Shown here in pieces: positions 51,979 to 59,831 of a stretch of 64,000 nucleotides of DNA. Origin of the DNA: MAG-120802 sp036752125. GTDB taxonomy: Bacteria > Actinomycetota > Actinomycetes > Nanopelagicales > Nanopelagicaceae. A program made the translations under genes and the position numbers. Position 1 is the stretch's first letter. Each line of letters begins with the position of its first letter. The notes under the pieces were generated by a model. It was not told the origin of the DNA, did not search any database, and saw nothing but the letters and a program-made list of their open reading frames with translations. The stretch is taken from assembly GCA_036752125.1 (NCBI GenBank), contig DAIOTH010000001.1, forward strand, positions 1-64,000, given 5' to 3'.

Positions 51979-54900
51979 GTGCCTTCCAGCGCGCTCCGTA
52001 CGGCTCTCAACTCCCGAATCGTCATCGCTGACGGTGCAATGGGCACGATGATTCAAGCCGCAAATCCCTCGTTGGAGGATTTTCAAGGATATGAAGGTTG
52101 CAACGAGATTCTCAATGTAACGCGAGCTGAGTTAATTGCAGATATTCATCGTAAGTATTTGAACGTTGGTGTTGACGCCATCGAGACGAACACATTCGGT
52201 GCCAATCTTGCAAATCTGGGGGAGTATGAAATCTCAGATCGAATTTATGAATTAGCTAGGGCGGGCGCTGAAATCGCACGCGGTGTTGCAGATGAATTTT
52301 CGACCGAAGAGAAACCTCGATGGGTACTCGGTTCATTGGGTCCTGGTACAAAATTGCCAACTCTCGGTCACATCACCTACCAAGAATTGAAAGATGCATA
52401 TGAATTGGCCTCTCGTGGACTTATCGATGGGGGCGCCGATGCTTTGCTTGTTGAGACCACACAAGATCTTCTCCAGGCAAAAGCTGCAGTTAATGGGGCG
52501 CGTGCCGCGAGATCAAAGTGCGAACGAGACATAGTTATCATCGCTCAAGTCACTGTAGAAACTACAGGAACAATGTTGCTTGGTACGGAAATCGGAGCGG
52601 CGCTTAATTCTCTTGCCGCCTTAGGCGTTGACGTGATTGGCATGAACTGCGCAACCGGACCTGCGGAGATGAGCGAGCACTTGAGAACGCTCAGCAAAGC
52701 ATCGCCCATTGGAATTTCCTGCATGCCAAATGCCGGATTACCTGTGCTCAAAGACGGTGGCGCTTACTATCCACTTGGACCTGACGAATTGGCCGATTCT
52801 CTAGCTACTTTTGTCGACGCTTATGGCGTGGGCCTGGTTGGTGGATGCTGTGGAACAACGCCCGAACATTTAGCAGCAGTGGTAAAGAAATTAGATCGAC
52901 AGAATTTGAAGGCTCGTTCGCCTAAGTTGGAATCAGGCGCTTCCTCGCTCTACTCATTCGCTCCTTTTCGACAAGATCAAACTTATTTAGCAATCGGCGA
53001 GCGAACCAATGCAAATGGCAGCCGTGCTTTTAGGGATGCGCTTATCGCCGATGATTGGGAGAAGTGTGTCGAAATTGCGAAAGATCAAATCCGCGAAGGA
53101 GCTCACTTACTAGATCTATCTGTTGATTACGTTGGTCGTGACGGCGCTCGAGACATGACGGAGTTGGCTAAAAGATTTTCCACCACCACAACGCTTCCCA
53201 TTGTTCTTGACTCTACGGAACCGGCAGTCATACGAGCAGGTCTTGAAAATCTGGGTGGCCGATGTGTAATCAACTCAGTCAACTATGAAGATGGAGATGG
53301 ACCTGAATCTCGGTTTGCCAAGATTATGCCGCTTGCGAAAGAGCATGGCGCGGCTCTCGTTGCTCTCACAATTGATGAAGAAGGTCAGGCTCGTGATAAA
53401 GAATGGAAGTTGAGAGTTGCACGGAGATTAATTAAGGATCTCACCGAAGAGTGGCAAATTAACATCTCAGACATCATCATCGATTGCTTAACCTTTCCCA
53501 TTGCAACAGGACAAGAAGAAACAAGGCGTGATGCGCTCGAAACGATAGATGCGATTCGACAACTTAAAATGGAATATCCTGATGTTCAAACTACCCTCGG
53601 CGTAAGTAATGTTTCTTTTGGTCTTAATCCTGCGGCGCGTATTGTCTTGAACTCAGTCTTCCTTGCTGAAGCTGTGAACGCCGGCCTCGACAGCGCAATA
53701 GTTCACCCTTCGAAAATATCTCCGATGAATCGCATTCCCCAAGAGCAGCGAGAAGTTGCTCTAGATCTGATTTATGACCGTAGACGATTTGAGAATGATC
53801 TCTGCGTATACGATCCGTTGGAACGCTTCCTTGAGCTATTTGAAGGCGTCGAAGTTTCTTCAACGAAGCAGTCTCGAGCCGCTGAACTGGCCGCGCTACC
53901 GCTCACAGATCGACTTGTGAAACGAATTATTGATGGCGAAAAACAGGGTTTAACTGAGGATCTGGAGGCAGCCAGAGTTTCTGGAATTGCGCCGTTAACC
54001 ATCATTAATGATTATCTCCTCGAAGGCATGAAAGTTGTTGGAGAACTTTTTGGTAAAGGGGAAATGCAGCTTCCCTTCGTCTTGCAATCTGCTGAAGTAA
54101 TGAAGAGCGCAGTAGCGTTACTCGAACCACATATGGAGAAATCAGAATCAAATAATCGCGGTTCAATTTTGTTGGCTACGGTAAAAGGTGATGTCCACGA
54201 TATTGGAAAGAATTTGGTAGATATCATCCTCACCAATAATGGGTTTAAGGTAGTAAATATTGGAATCAAGCAAACAATCAATCAAATCATCGATGCCGCA
54301 ATAGAAAATGATGTCGATGTCATTGGTATGAGTGGTCTACTCGTTAAATCCACAGTCATCATGAAAGAAAACCTTGAAGAGCTAGATAGTCGTGGTCTAG
54401 CGTCACGATGGCCAATACTTCTTGGCGGCGCAGCGCTTACGCGCACATTTGTTGAAAGTGACTTGGCCACGAAATTTCCTGGCACGGTTCGATATGCGCG
54501 TGATGCTTTTGAAGGGCTCTCGCTCATGGATGCAATCATGGGTGAGAAAAGGGGAGTTCCAGGAGTTTCGCTACCTCCTTTAAAGGAACGCCGCACTCGA
54601 GTTGTATCCGCCGATGCTCCTTCGACTACCGAAACAACGCGAAGTGATGTCTCTGATTCAAATATCGTGCCTCGGGCGCCGTTCTTTGGTTCTCGTGTTG
54701 TTAAAGGTATTGCACTTAATGAATTTAGCTCGATGCTTGATGAGCGGGCGCTCTTTGTTGGGCAGTGGGGCTTGAAAGGAAACAAGGGAAGTTACGAAGA
54801 GATGGTCGAGAATGAAGGTCGGCCACGGCTACGTTCGCTTCTCAATGAAGCGCAAGCTCACGGTTGGCTCAATGCCGCAGTCGTATACGGATATTTTCCT

Positions 54901-55461
54901 TGCTACAGCGAAGGGAACGACCTAGTAATTCTTCATCATGAAGGAGATAAAGAGGGATCTGAACGTCTTCGTTTCACTTTCCCACGCCAGAGGCGAGACA
55001 GACGGCTATGTATCAGCGATTTCTTCCGTTCCAAGCAATCAGGGATTGTTGATGTTGTCGCTTTTCATATTGTCACAATGGGCCAATCGGTAAGTGAAGC
55101 GACTAGCAAGCTCTTTAATGAGAATAACTATCGAGAATATTTAGAGTTACATGGCTTAGGCGTTCAGCTGACCGAAGCCTTGGCCGAACGTTGGCATGCA
55201 CGAGTTCGTTCCGAGTTGAACTTTGCGAACGAAGATAGTTCGCAATTGGATGAGATTTTGGATCAAGGTTATCGCGGTTCGCGTTACAGTTTTGGTTACC
55301 CCGCTTGTCCAGATTTAGAACAACAAGTTCAACTCTGTGAACTATTAGAACCTGAAAGAATCGGTGTTTCTTTATCGGAAGAGTTCCAACTCCACCCAGA
55401 GCAGAGCACTTCAGCCATCATCGTTCATCACCCCGAAGCAAAGTATTTCAATGCTCAATAA
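51979..55461 (+). CDS. metH: Cobalamin-dependent methionine synthase
   Basis: Transfers a methyl group from methyltetrahydrofolate to homocysteine through B12. The 1160 residues show, in order, the homocysteine domain with zinc cysteines 224 (GMNCATGP), 290 and 291 (GGCCGTTPEH), the pterin domain (AIGERTNANGSRAFRD), the B12 cap and B12-binding domain with GDVHDIGK (His740) and the C-terminal SAM reactivation domain (GQWGLKG). The start is uncertain: GTG at 51979 gives the usual distance to DGAMGTM, GTG at 51952 is an alternative, and longer starts run into the divergent PAC2 gene. The strain therefore needs cobalamin. Confidence 0.95.
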   Translation: MPSSALRTALNSRIVIADGAMGTMIQAANPSLEDFQGYEGCNEILNVTRAELIADIHRKYLNVGVDAIETNTFGANLANLGEYEISDRIYELARAGAEIARGVADEFSTEEKPRWVLGSLGPGTKLPTLGHITYQELKDAYELASRGLIDGGADALLVETTQDLLQAKAAVNGARAARSKCERDIVIIAQVTVETTGTMLLGTEIGAALNSLAALGVDVIGMNCATGPAEMSEHLRTLSKASPIGISCMPNAGLPVLKDGGAYYPLGPDELADSLATFVDAYGVGLVGGCCGTTPEHLAAVVKKLDRQNLKARSPKLESGASSLYSFAPFRQDQTYLAIGERTNANGSRAFRDALIADDWEKCVEIAKDQIREGAHLLDLSVDYVGRDGARDMTELAKRFSTTTTLPIVLDSTEPAVIRAGLENLGGRCVINSVNYEDGDGPESRFAKIMPLAKEHGAALVALTIDEEGQARDKEWKLRVARRLIKDLTEEWQINISDIIIDCLTFPIATGQEETRRDALETIDAIRQLKMEYPDVQTTLGVSNVSFGLNPAARIVLNSVFLAEAVNAGLDSAIVHPSKISPMNRIPQEQREVALDLIYDRRRFENDLCVYDPLERFLELFEGVEVSSTKQSRAAELAALPLTDRLVKRIIDGEKQGLTEDLEAARVSGIAPLTIINDYLLEGMKVVGELFGKGEMQLPFVLQSAEVMKSAVALLEPHMEKSESNNRGSILLATVKGDVHDIGKNLVDIILTNNGFKVVNIGIKQTINQIIDAAIENDVDVIGMSGLLVKSTVIMKENLEELDSRGLASRWPILLGGAALTRTFVESDLATKFPGTVRYARDAFEGLSLMDAIMGEKRGVPGVSLPPLKERRTRVVSADAPSTTETTRSDVSDSNIVPRAPFFGSRVVKGIALNEFSSMLDERALFVGQWGLKGNKGSYEEMVENEGRPRLRSLLNEAQAHGWLNAAVVYGYFPCYSEGNDLVILHHEGDKEGSERLRFTFPRQRRDRRLCISDFFRSKQSGIVDVVAFHIVTMGQSVSEATSKLFNENNYREYLELHGLGVQLTEALAERWHARVRSELNFANEDSSQLDEILDQGYRGSRYSFGYPACPDLEQQVQLCELLEPERIGVSLSEEFQLHPEQSTSAIIVHHPEAKYFNAQ

Positions 55462-56137
55462 TTTCCCTTTCGAAGCAGTGCTCTGGGATATGGATGGAAC
55501 GCTTATCGACAGCGAGCCTTTATGGATTGAACAAGAGCGTGAGCTAATGGCGAGCCTCGGAGCGGCGTGGAGTGATGCCGATGCGTTGCATTGTGTTGGT
55601 GGTCCTATGACGAGGGTAGACGCATTTATGAGGAGCAAACTTTCACCTTCGCAGCAAAGCGAATTCCAACCACTAGAAATTACTAACACTTTGCTTAAAC
55701 GCATGGAAACTCGATTTAAACAGGGCGTTGACTTTGCTGATGGTTCGCGAGAATTGATGATTGAGATGCGTTCAAACTCAATAAAGTTGGCGCTGGTTTC
55801 GGCTTCATCGCGACCCTTGATGGATGCTGCCCTCGTCAGTATTGGTAAAGAACATTTCGAAGTAACCATTTCAGATAATGACGTTTCACAATCTAAACCC
55901 AATCCTGAAGGTTACGTATTGGCAGCAAAGAAACTCTCTGTCAATATTGAACGCTGCTTAGTTATTGAAGATTCGATTACCGGGATGAATGCCGCAATCT
56001 CTTCAGGAGCCTACGTATTAGGACTGCCTCATTTCTCTCCACTCCCAGAAGGCGCGAAAGTCATTCATTTACCCTCCCTCAAAGGAGTAACTCTTGAATC
56101 TCTTACTCGAAGTTTTGAAGCTCTTGTAAATGTTTAG
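55451..56137 (+). CDS. HAD family hydrolase (phosphoglycolate-phosphatase-like)
   Basis: A 228-residue HAD phosphatase of subfamily IA. Motif I is DMDGTLIDSE, motif II ALVSASS, motif III lysine in QSKPNPEGY and motif IV VIEDSITGMNA, with a helical cap after motif I. The substrate could be a sugar phosphate or other small phosphate ester. ATG at 55451 overlaps the end of metH by 11 nt; the longer frame lies inside metH. Confidence 0.9.
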   Translation: MLNNFPFEAVLWDMDGTLIDSEPLWIEQERELMASLGAAWSDADALHCVGGPMTRVDAFMRSKLSPSQQSEFQPLEITNTLLKRMETRFKQGVDFADGSRELMIEMRSNSIKLALVSASSRPLMDAALVSIGKEHFEVTISDNDVSQSKPNPEGYVLAAKKLSVNIERCLVIEDSITGMNAAISSGAYVLGLPHFSPLPEGAKVIHLPSLKGVTLESLTRSFEALVNV

Positions 56138-56149
56138 AATTTTGTGAGG

Positions 56150-56155
56150 GATAAT
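56150..56155 (+). promoter_or_regulatory. -10-like element GATAAT upstream of trmI
   Basis: GATAAT is followed by CAGTTC and ATG at 56162, one mismatch from TATAAT at the leaderless spacing. It argues for the ATG rather than the GTG at 56144. Confidence 0.45.
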
Positions 56156-56161
56156 CAGTTC

Positions 56162-57019
56162 ATGAGAGCTCAAGGTTCGGGGAAATTACAACCAGGTGAT
56201 CGAGTTCAACTCACCGATGAACGCGGGAAGATGTACTCCTTCTACCTTGCCGAAGGTGGGCAATGGCATTCTCACAAAGGTTGGATCAATCATGCCGACA
56301 TTATTGGACTAGATGAAGGCTCAACTGTCGTATCCAATTCTGGAACGAAATATCAAGTTCTTCGACCACTTCTTAACGATTACGTTCTTTCTATGCCACG
56401 AGGTGCAACCATTGTCTATCCCAAAGATGCAGCAGTGATTGTGGGTTTCGCTGATATTTTCCCAGGAGCTAAAGTGCTCGAAGCTGGAGCGGGAAGTGGC
56501 GCACTTGCAATTAGCTTATTAAGAGCTATCGGAAATGGCTCACTTGTTTCGTACGAAATGCGCGACGAATTTCTAGAGAATGCTCGAGACAATGTTCGTA
56601 AATACTTCGGAAACATTCCTAGCAATTGGACTTTGGTACATGATCAAGTTCAAAATGGAGCATTTTCAGGGGATTTCGATCGGGTTATATTTGACATGCT
56701 TGCTCCGTGGGATTGTTTAGAAGTTGCATATAGCGCGCTAAAACCCGGCGGCGTGCTCTGTTGTTACGTAGCTACCACCACTCAATTATCGAAAGTGGCT
56801 GAAGCTATCAAGGCGTCTGACAGATTTTCTGAACCCGAGAGTTTCGAAACCCTTTTGCGTCCCTGGCATCACGAAGGACTTGCAGTACGACCGATGCATT
56901 CCATGAATGCACACACAGGATTTTTATTATTTACCCGAAAATTGGCGGAAGGAACTCCGCCAATTCGGAGAAAACGACGACCTTCGAAAGGTCAGTTGGA
57001 AACGCCAGACCTTAATTAA
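56162..57019 (+). CDS. trmI: tRNA (adenine-58-N1)-methyltransferase TrmI
   Basis: Methylates A58 in the T loop of tRNA. The 285 residues have the N-terminal beta domain (GDRVQLTDERGKMYSFYL, RPLLNDYVLSMPRGATIVYPKD) and a Rossmann SAM domain with VLEAGAGSGALAISLLRAIG and FDRVIFDMLAPW. The start at ATG 56162 is preferred. In Mycobacterium and Streptomyces this gene lies just upstream of the proteasome ATPase gene and its partners; here the next gene is a convergent FKBP gene. Confidence 0.93.
   Translation: MRAQGSGKLQPGDRVQLTDERGKMYSFYLAEGGQWHSHKGWINHADIIGLDEGSTVVSNSGTKYQVLRPLLNDYVLSMPRGATIVYPKDAAVIVGFADIFPGAKVLEAGAGSGALAISLLRAIGNGSLVSYEMRDEFLENARDNVRKYFGNIPSNWTLVHDQVQNGAFSGDFDRVIFDMLAPWDCLEVAYSALKPGGVLCCYVATTTQLSKVAEAIKASDRFSEPESFETLLRPWHHEGLAVRPMHSMNAHTGFLLFTRKLAEGTPPIRRKRRPSKGQLETPDLN
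56940..56965 (-). terminator. Likely intrinsic terminator of the FKBP gene, inside the end of trmI
   Basis: A perfect 10-bp stem (AATTGGCGGA with TCCGCCAATT, 6-nt loop) lies within the trmI coding end. On the minus strand it is followed by TTTTC, 46 nt beyond the FKBP stop codon, so it could end that transcript. Confidence 0.4.
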
Positions 57020-57536
57020 CGTCGATAAGATCCACGACGAAAATTAAGGTTTCGTTTGGACCAATCGGACCGCCGCCTGCTTCGCCGTAACCGAGTGAGG
57101 GAGGTATAACCAATAAGCGTCGGCCTCCAACTTTCATTCCTGGGATCCCTTGTTGCCATCCAAGAATTACTTGATTAAGTCCGAATGTTGCAGGTTCTCC
57201 ACTCCATGAGCTCTCTACAACTTCACCGGTCGACCAAGCCATTAGTGTGTAATGGACTGTGAGAGTTGAGTTGGCTTCAGCGACTTTTCCGCTTCCAGCG
57301 ATTACATCTTCCACAGCAAGCTCCTGTGGAGGGTTACCTGAAGGAGCAGTGATGGTTGGAGCTTCATTAGCCGCTCCAGATACTTGTGGCATGTTTGCTC
57401 CTGCGCTTTCTGTGTTGGATGTTGTTCCCATCGGAGAATTTGATGGCGCTCCGCCATCAGTAGTACAGCCAGCGAGCAAAGTGACGATGGCCAAAGCTAC
57501 TGGTGCAAGAAGAGTGAATTGTGGCTTCTGAGTCAT
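57012..57536 (-). CDS. FKBP-type peptidyl-prolyl isomerase lipoprotein
   Basis: A 174-residue secreted lipoprotein. The N-terminus is a signal peptide with lipobox LLAGC, so Cys24 should be lipidated. A Ser/Pro/Gly/Ala-rich linker is followed by an FKBP domain with LTVHYTLMAWSTGEVVESSW, GWQQGIPGMKVGGRRLLVIPPSLGYGE and LIFVVDLIDV. It probably helps fold exported proteins at the membrane. It is on the minus strand, tail to tail with trmI and divergent from pafB. Confidence 0.92.
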   Translation of the reverse strand: MTQKPQFTLLAPVALAIVTLLAGCTTDGGAPSNSPMGTTSNTESAGANMPQVSGAANEAPTITAPSGNPPQELAVEDVIAGSGKVAEANSTLTVHYTLMAWSTGEVVESSWSGEPATFGLNQVILGWQQGIPGMKVGGRRLLVIPPSLGYGEAGGGPIGPNETLIFVVDLIDVN

Positions 57537-57542
57537 GGGCGG

Positions 57543-57548
57543 ACTGTA
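57543..57548 (-). promoter_or_regulatory. -10 element TACAGT of a leaderless promoter
   Basis: On the minus strand TACAGT is followed by CCGCCC and the ATG of the FKBP gene. Confidence 0.6.
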
Positions 57549-57591
57549 GCAAGTAGACGATTAAAAACGATGCTAGCCCTTCTTTAGCCGC

Positions 57592-57597
57592 TAATCT
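57592..57597 (+). promoter_or_regulatory. -10 element TAATCT of a leaderless promoter
   Basis: TAATCT is followed by CGCCCT and the ATG of pafB. The pafBC-tat operon therefore probably starts here. Confidence 0.6.
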
Positions 57598-57603
57598 CGC
57601 CCT

Positions 57604-58569
57604 ATGTCCAGCGCCAAAACCGAACGTTTGGTGAATTTAACGATGGCGCTCTTGGCAACACAACGCTATATGCAAAAGAGTGAAATCTTCAGAAAAGTGG
57701 CTGGGTATAGCGGGAGTTCTGAAACGAAAGAGCGGATGTTTGAGCGCGATAAAGATGATTTGCGCAATTTGGGTATCGAAATAGAAGTTGCTTCCCATGA
57801 TCCACTCTTTGAGGATGAACCTGGTTACCGTATTCGCCCTGACTCTTATCGAATGCCGCTCAATACATTTTCAACGGAAGAAGTCTCGATTATTACAACC
57901 GCGCTGGGTTTATGGCTTGATAGCGGTTTTGAAAATGTAGCTAATACAGCGGCTCGAAGATTTCGTTCCCTAGGTGAGGCGGAATTGCCTTTCCCGGTTA
58001 GTCCTTTGAAGAGGTCCGAACTAACCGAAGAGGGTTTGTTGGAGGTTACGCGAGCCCTTGCTCAGAAGAGCCAAATCTCTTTTGATTATCGAAAGCCGAA
58101 TACTGCTCTAGCGGAACAAAGAAATGTAAATCCGTTTGGTTTAAGTGCTTGGAAAGGTTCCTGGTATCTCGTTGGAGAAGATTTAGATCGAGATGATATT
58201 CGAGTTTTCAAACTAGATCGCATTACTTCGACGATTGAAGTTTCAAAGAAGAGTGGCGCCTATGAGATTCCATCTGATTTCAAAGTACGTGACTACCTAA
58301 TTATGTATTCAGATTCTTCAATCGTGGTCTCAGCACTTATGCGAAAAGACAAGGCTCACTCTTTGCGCTCAAGAGTCTTCAAGGTTGAAGCCTTGACGGA
58401 TCCAGAGTGGGCAGAGGATTGGGAGCAAGTTTCTTACGAATGCGATGAGTTCAACGATGCGCTACAAGAAGCTCTCTGGTACTCGGATTCTCTGATCATC
58501 CAATCGCCATCTGAGTTGAGAGAGAAGATCATTGAATCCCTTGAAAGGGTGGCTAAGTCTCATGGTTGA
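57604..58569 (+). CDS. pafB: WYL-domain transcriptional regulator PafB
   Basis: A 321-residue regulator with an N-terminal winged helix (LVNLTMALLATQRYMQKSEI) and a WYL sensor domain (ISFDYRKPNTALAEQRNVNPFGLSAWKGSWYLVGEDLDRDDIR, given in part). With PafC it forms the heterodimer that activates the RecA-independent DNA-damage response in Mycobacterium. It was named after pafA, which is not present beside it here. Overlaps pafC by 8 nt. Confidence 0.92.
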   Translation: MSSAKTERLVNLTMALLATQRYMQKSEIFRKVAGYSGSSETKERMFERDKDDLRNLGIEIEVASHDPLFEDEPGYRIRPDSYRMPLNTFSTEEVSIITTALGLWLDSGFENVANTAARRFRSLGEAELPFPVSPLKRSELTEEGLLEVTRALAQKSQISFDYRKPNTALAEQRNVNPFGLSAWKGSWYLVGEDLDRDDIRVFKLDRITSTIEVSKKSGAYEIPSDFKVRDYLIMYSDSSIVVSALMRKDKAHSLRSRVFKVEALTDPEWAEDWEQVSYECDEFNDALQEALWYSDSLIIQSPSELREKIIESLERVAKSHG

Positions 58570-59491
58570 AGGAGCAGCGGCGCGTGCGCTCAGACTTTTA
58601 GACCTAGTTCCTTATCTTGTATCGCATCCGGGCATTTCGGTAGCTCGCCTTGCAGAAGAATTTCAAGTTTCCAAAGAGGAGATTCTTAAGGATTTGAATT
58701 TACTTTTTATGTGCGGGCTGCCGGGCTACACCCCGTTAGAGCTCATAGATATCTCGTTCGATGATGATGTGGTTGTGGTTCGAGATCCCCAAAATTTGAG
58801 TACTCCAAGAAATTTAACTGAGTCGGAATCTCTTGCGCTCAGAATTTCTCTCGCAGCGCTACTGGAAATGACCCCCAAAAATAATCCTATTTTCCAGAAG
58901 ATTCAGAAATTGATTGAGAGAATTTCATCCTCATTTAGCGCTGAAATTCCTACAGGCTCGATTGAATTTGTTCTTGATCGCGAGAAGCATATTCTCGAGA
59001 CTATTGAACAAGCTATTCGTGAAGAAGTAGATGTAACAATCGAGTACATAAATAAAGCGAAGGATGAAAGAACGGAACGCGTTGTTTCTCCCAACTTCAT
59101 TACGATTCATCCTGACCGATCTATCTTTACTGGTTACTGTCACCTGGCAAAGGCAGAGCGAAGTTTTGTTATCTCACAAGTAATCTCTGCTTCACCTGTT
59201 ACTAGAAGCCAAGCCACGAGTATTGAATCAACTTCTTTTGATAAAACTTGGAAGGTCAAGCTTCTTTCAAAGTTAGCGAGTTCAGACTTCCTTCTTGCCA
59301 ATAAGGATCAACTTCAGCGCGTTGAAGGCGATACCTACCATCTTGAAGTATTTAACAAGGAATGGATTCTCCGTTCAGTGCTCAGCGAACCGGAGACTCT
59401 TGAATTACGAGAGCCGCTCGACATTCGACAAGCAGTAAAGGAAAGGGCCCTCTACGCACTCGGCCTGTATGGCGAAGTAGGTTCTAAGTAA
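58562..59491 (+). CDS. pafC: WYL-domain transcriptional regulator PafC
   Basis: A 309-residue partner of PafB with the same winged-helix plus WYL layout (VARLAEEFQVSKEEILKDLNLLFMCGLPG; WYL part around DVTIEYINKAKDERTERVVSP). ATG at 58562 lies in the end of pafB, so the two subunits are translated together. Together they should bind promoters of DNA-repair genes upon damage. In the WYL domain the tryptophan-tyrosine-leucine motif itself is less clear than in PafB. Confidence 0.9.
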   Translation: MVEGAAARALRLLDLVPYLVSHPGISVARLAEEFQVSKEEILKDLNLLFMCGLPGYTPLELIDISFDDDVVVVRDPQNLSTPRNLTESESLALRISLAALLEMTPKNNPIFQKIQKLIERISSSFSAEIPTGSIEFVLDREKHILETIEQAIREEVDVTIEYINKAKDERTERVVSPNFITIHPDRSIFTGYCHLAKAERSFVISQVISASPVTRSQATSIESTSFDKTWKVKLLSKLASSDFLLANKDQLQRVEGDTYHLEVFNKEWILRSVLSEPETLELREPLDIRQAVKERALYALGLYGEVGSK

Positions 59492-59576
59492 GAACTCTCA
59501 GCAATATCGCCTCTAACTTCTCTGGGGGCGCGTGGTAGGTTAGCGCTCTCGTTAGGTAGCTCTGAAAGGCGGAGAT

Positions 59577-59765
59577 ATGTTCGGTTTACGCGAACCTTCA
59601 CACTGGCTCTTACTCATCCTCGTTGTCGTCATACTTTTTGGAGCGAAGCGCCTTCCTGATTCAGCTCGATCATTGGGCCGCTCACTTCGAATCTTCAAGA
59701 GTGAAGTAAAAGAACTCAATAAGGAAGAGAAGAAGAACCAAGACGGAGACCAACCTTCACAATAG
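59577..59765 (+). CDS. tatA: Sec-independent protein translocase subunit TatA
   Basis: A 62-residue pore-forming subunit of the twin-arginine translocase that exports folded proteins. One N-terminal membrane helix (HWLLLILVVVILFGAKRLPD), the conserved FG-KRLPDSARSLGRSLR amphipathic helix and a charged tail. ATG at 59577 has a strong ribosome-binding site (AAAGGCGGAG). It is shorter than typical actinobacterial TatA (about 80-100), missing part of the tail. Confidence 0.93.
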   Translation: MFGLREPSHWLLLILVVVILFGAKRLPDSARSLGRSLRIFKSEVKELNKEEKKNQDGDQPSQ

Positions 59766-59777
59766 TTCTACCTATTT

Positions 59778-59793
59778 CGCGCTCATGAGCGCG
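59778..59793. repeat. Perfect 16-bp palindrome between tatA and tatC
   Basis: CGCGCTCATGAGCGCG is its own reverse complement. In mRNA it would form a small GC-rich hairpin in the 66-nt tatA-tatC spacer. No T-run follows, so it is not a standard terminator. Confidence 0.7.
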
Positions 59794-59831
59794 CACAACG
59801 AGAGTGTTGAGCAATAAGTAGGTGGGGAGAT

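Noticed and set aside
54282..54785. Open frame of 167 codons antisense to metH
   Set aside because: Fully inside the conserved B12 and activation region of metH; serine-rich shadow frame without recognisable domain.
55411..55902. Open frame of 163 codons antisense to the HAD phosphatase gene
   Set aside because: Shadow of a gene with all HAD motifs; no independent support.
56144..56161. GTG at 56144 as start of trmI
   Set aside because: The ATG at 56162 has a -10-like GATAAT at the leaderless spacing; the six extra residues look unconserved.
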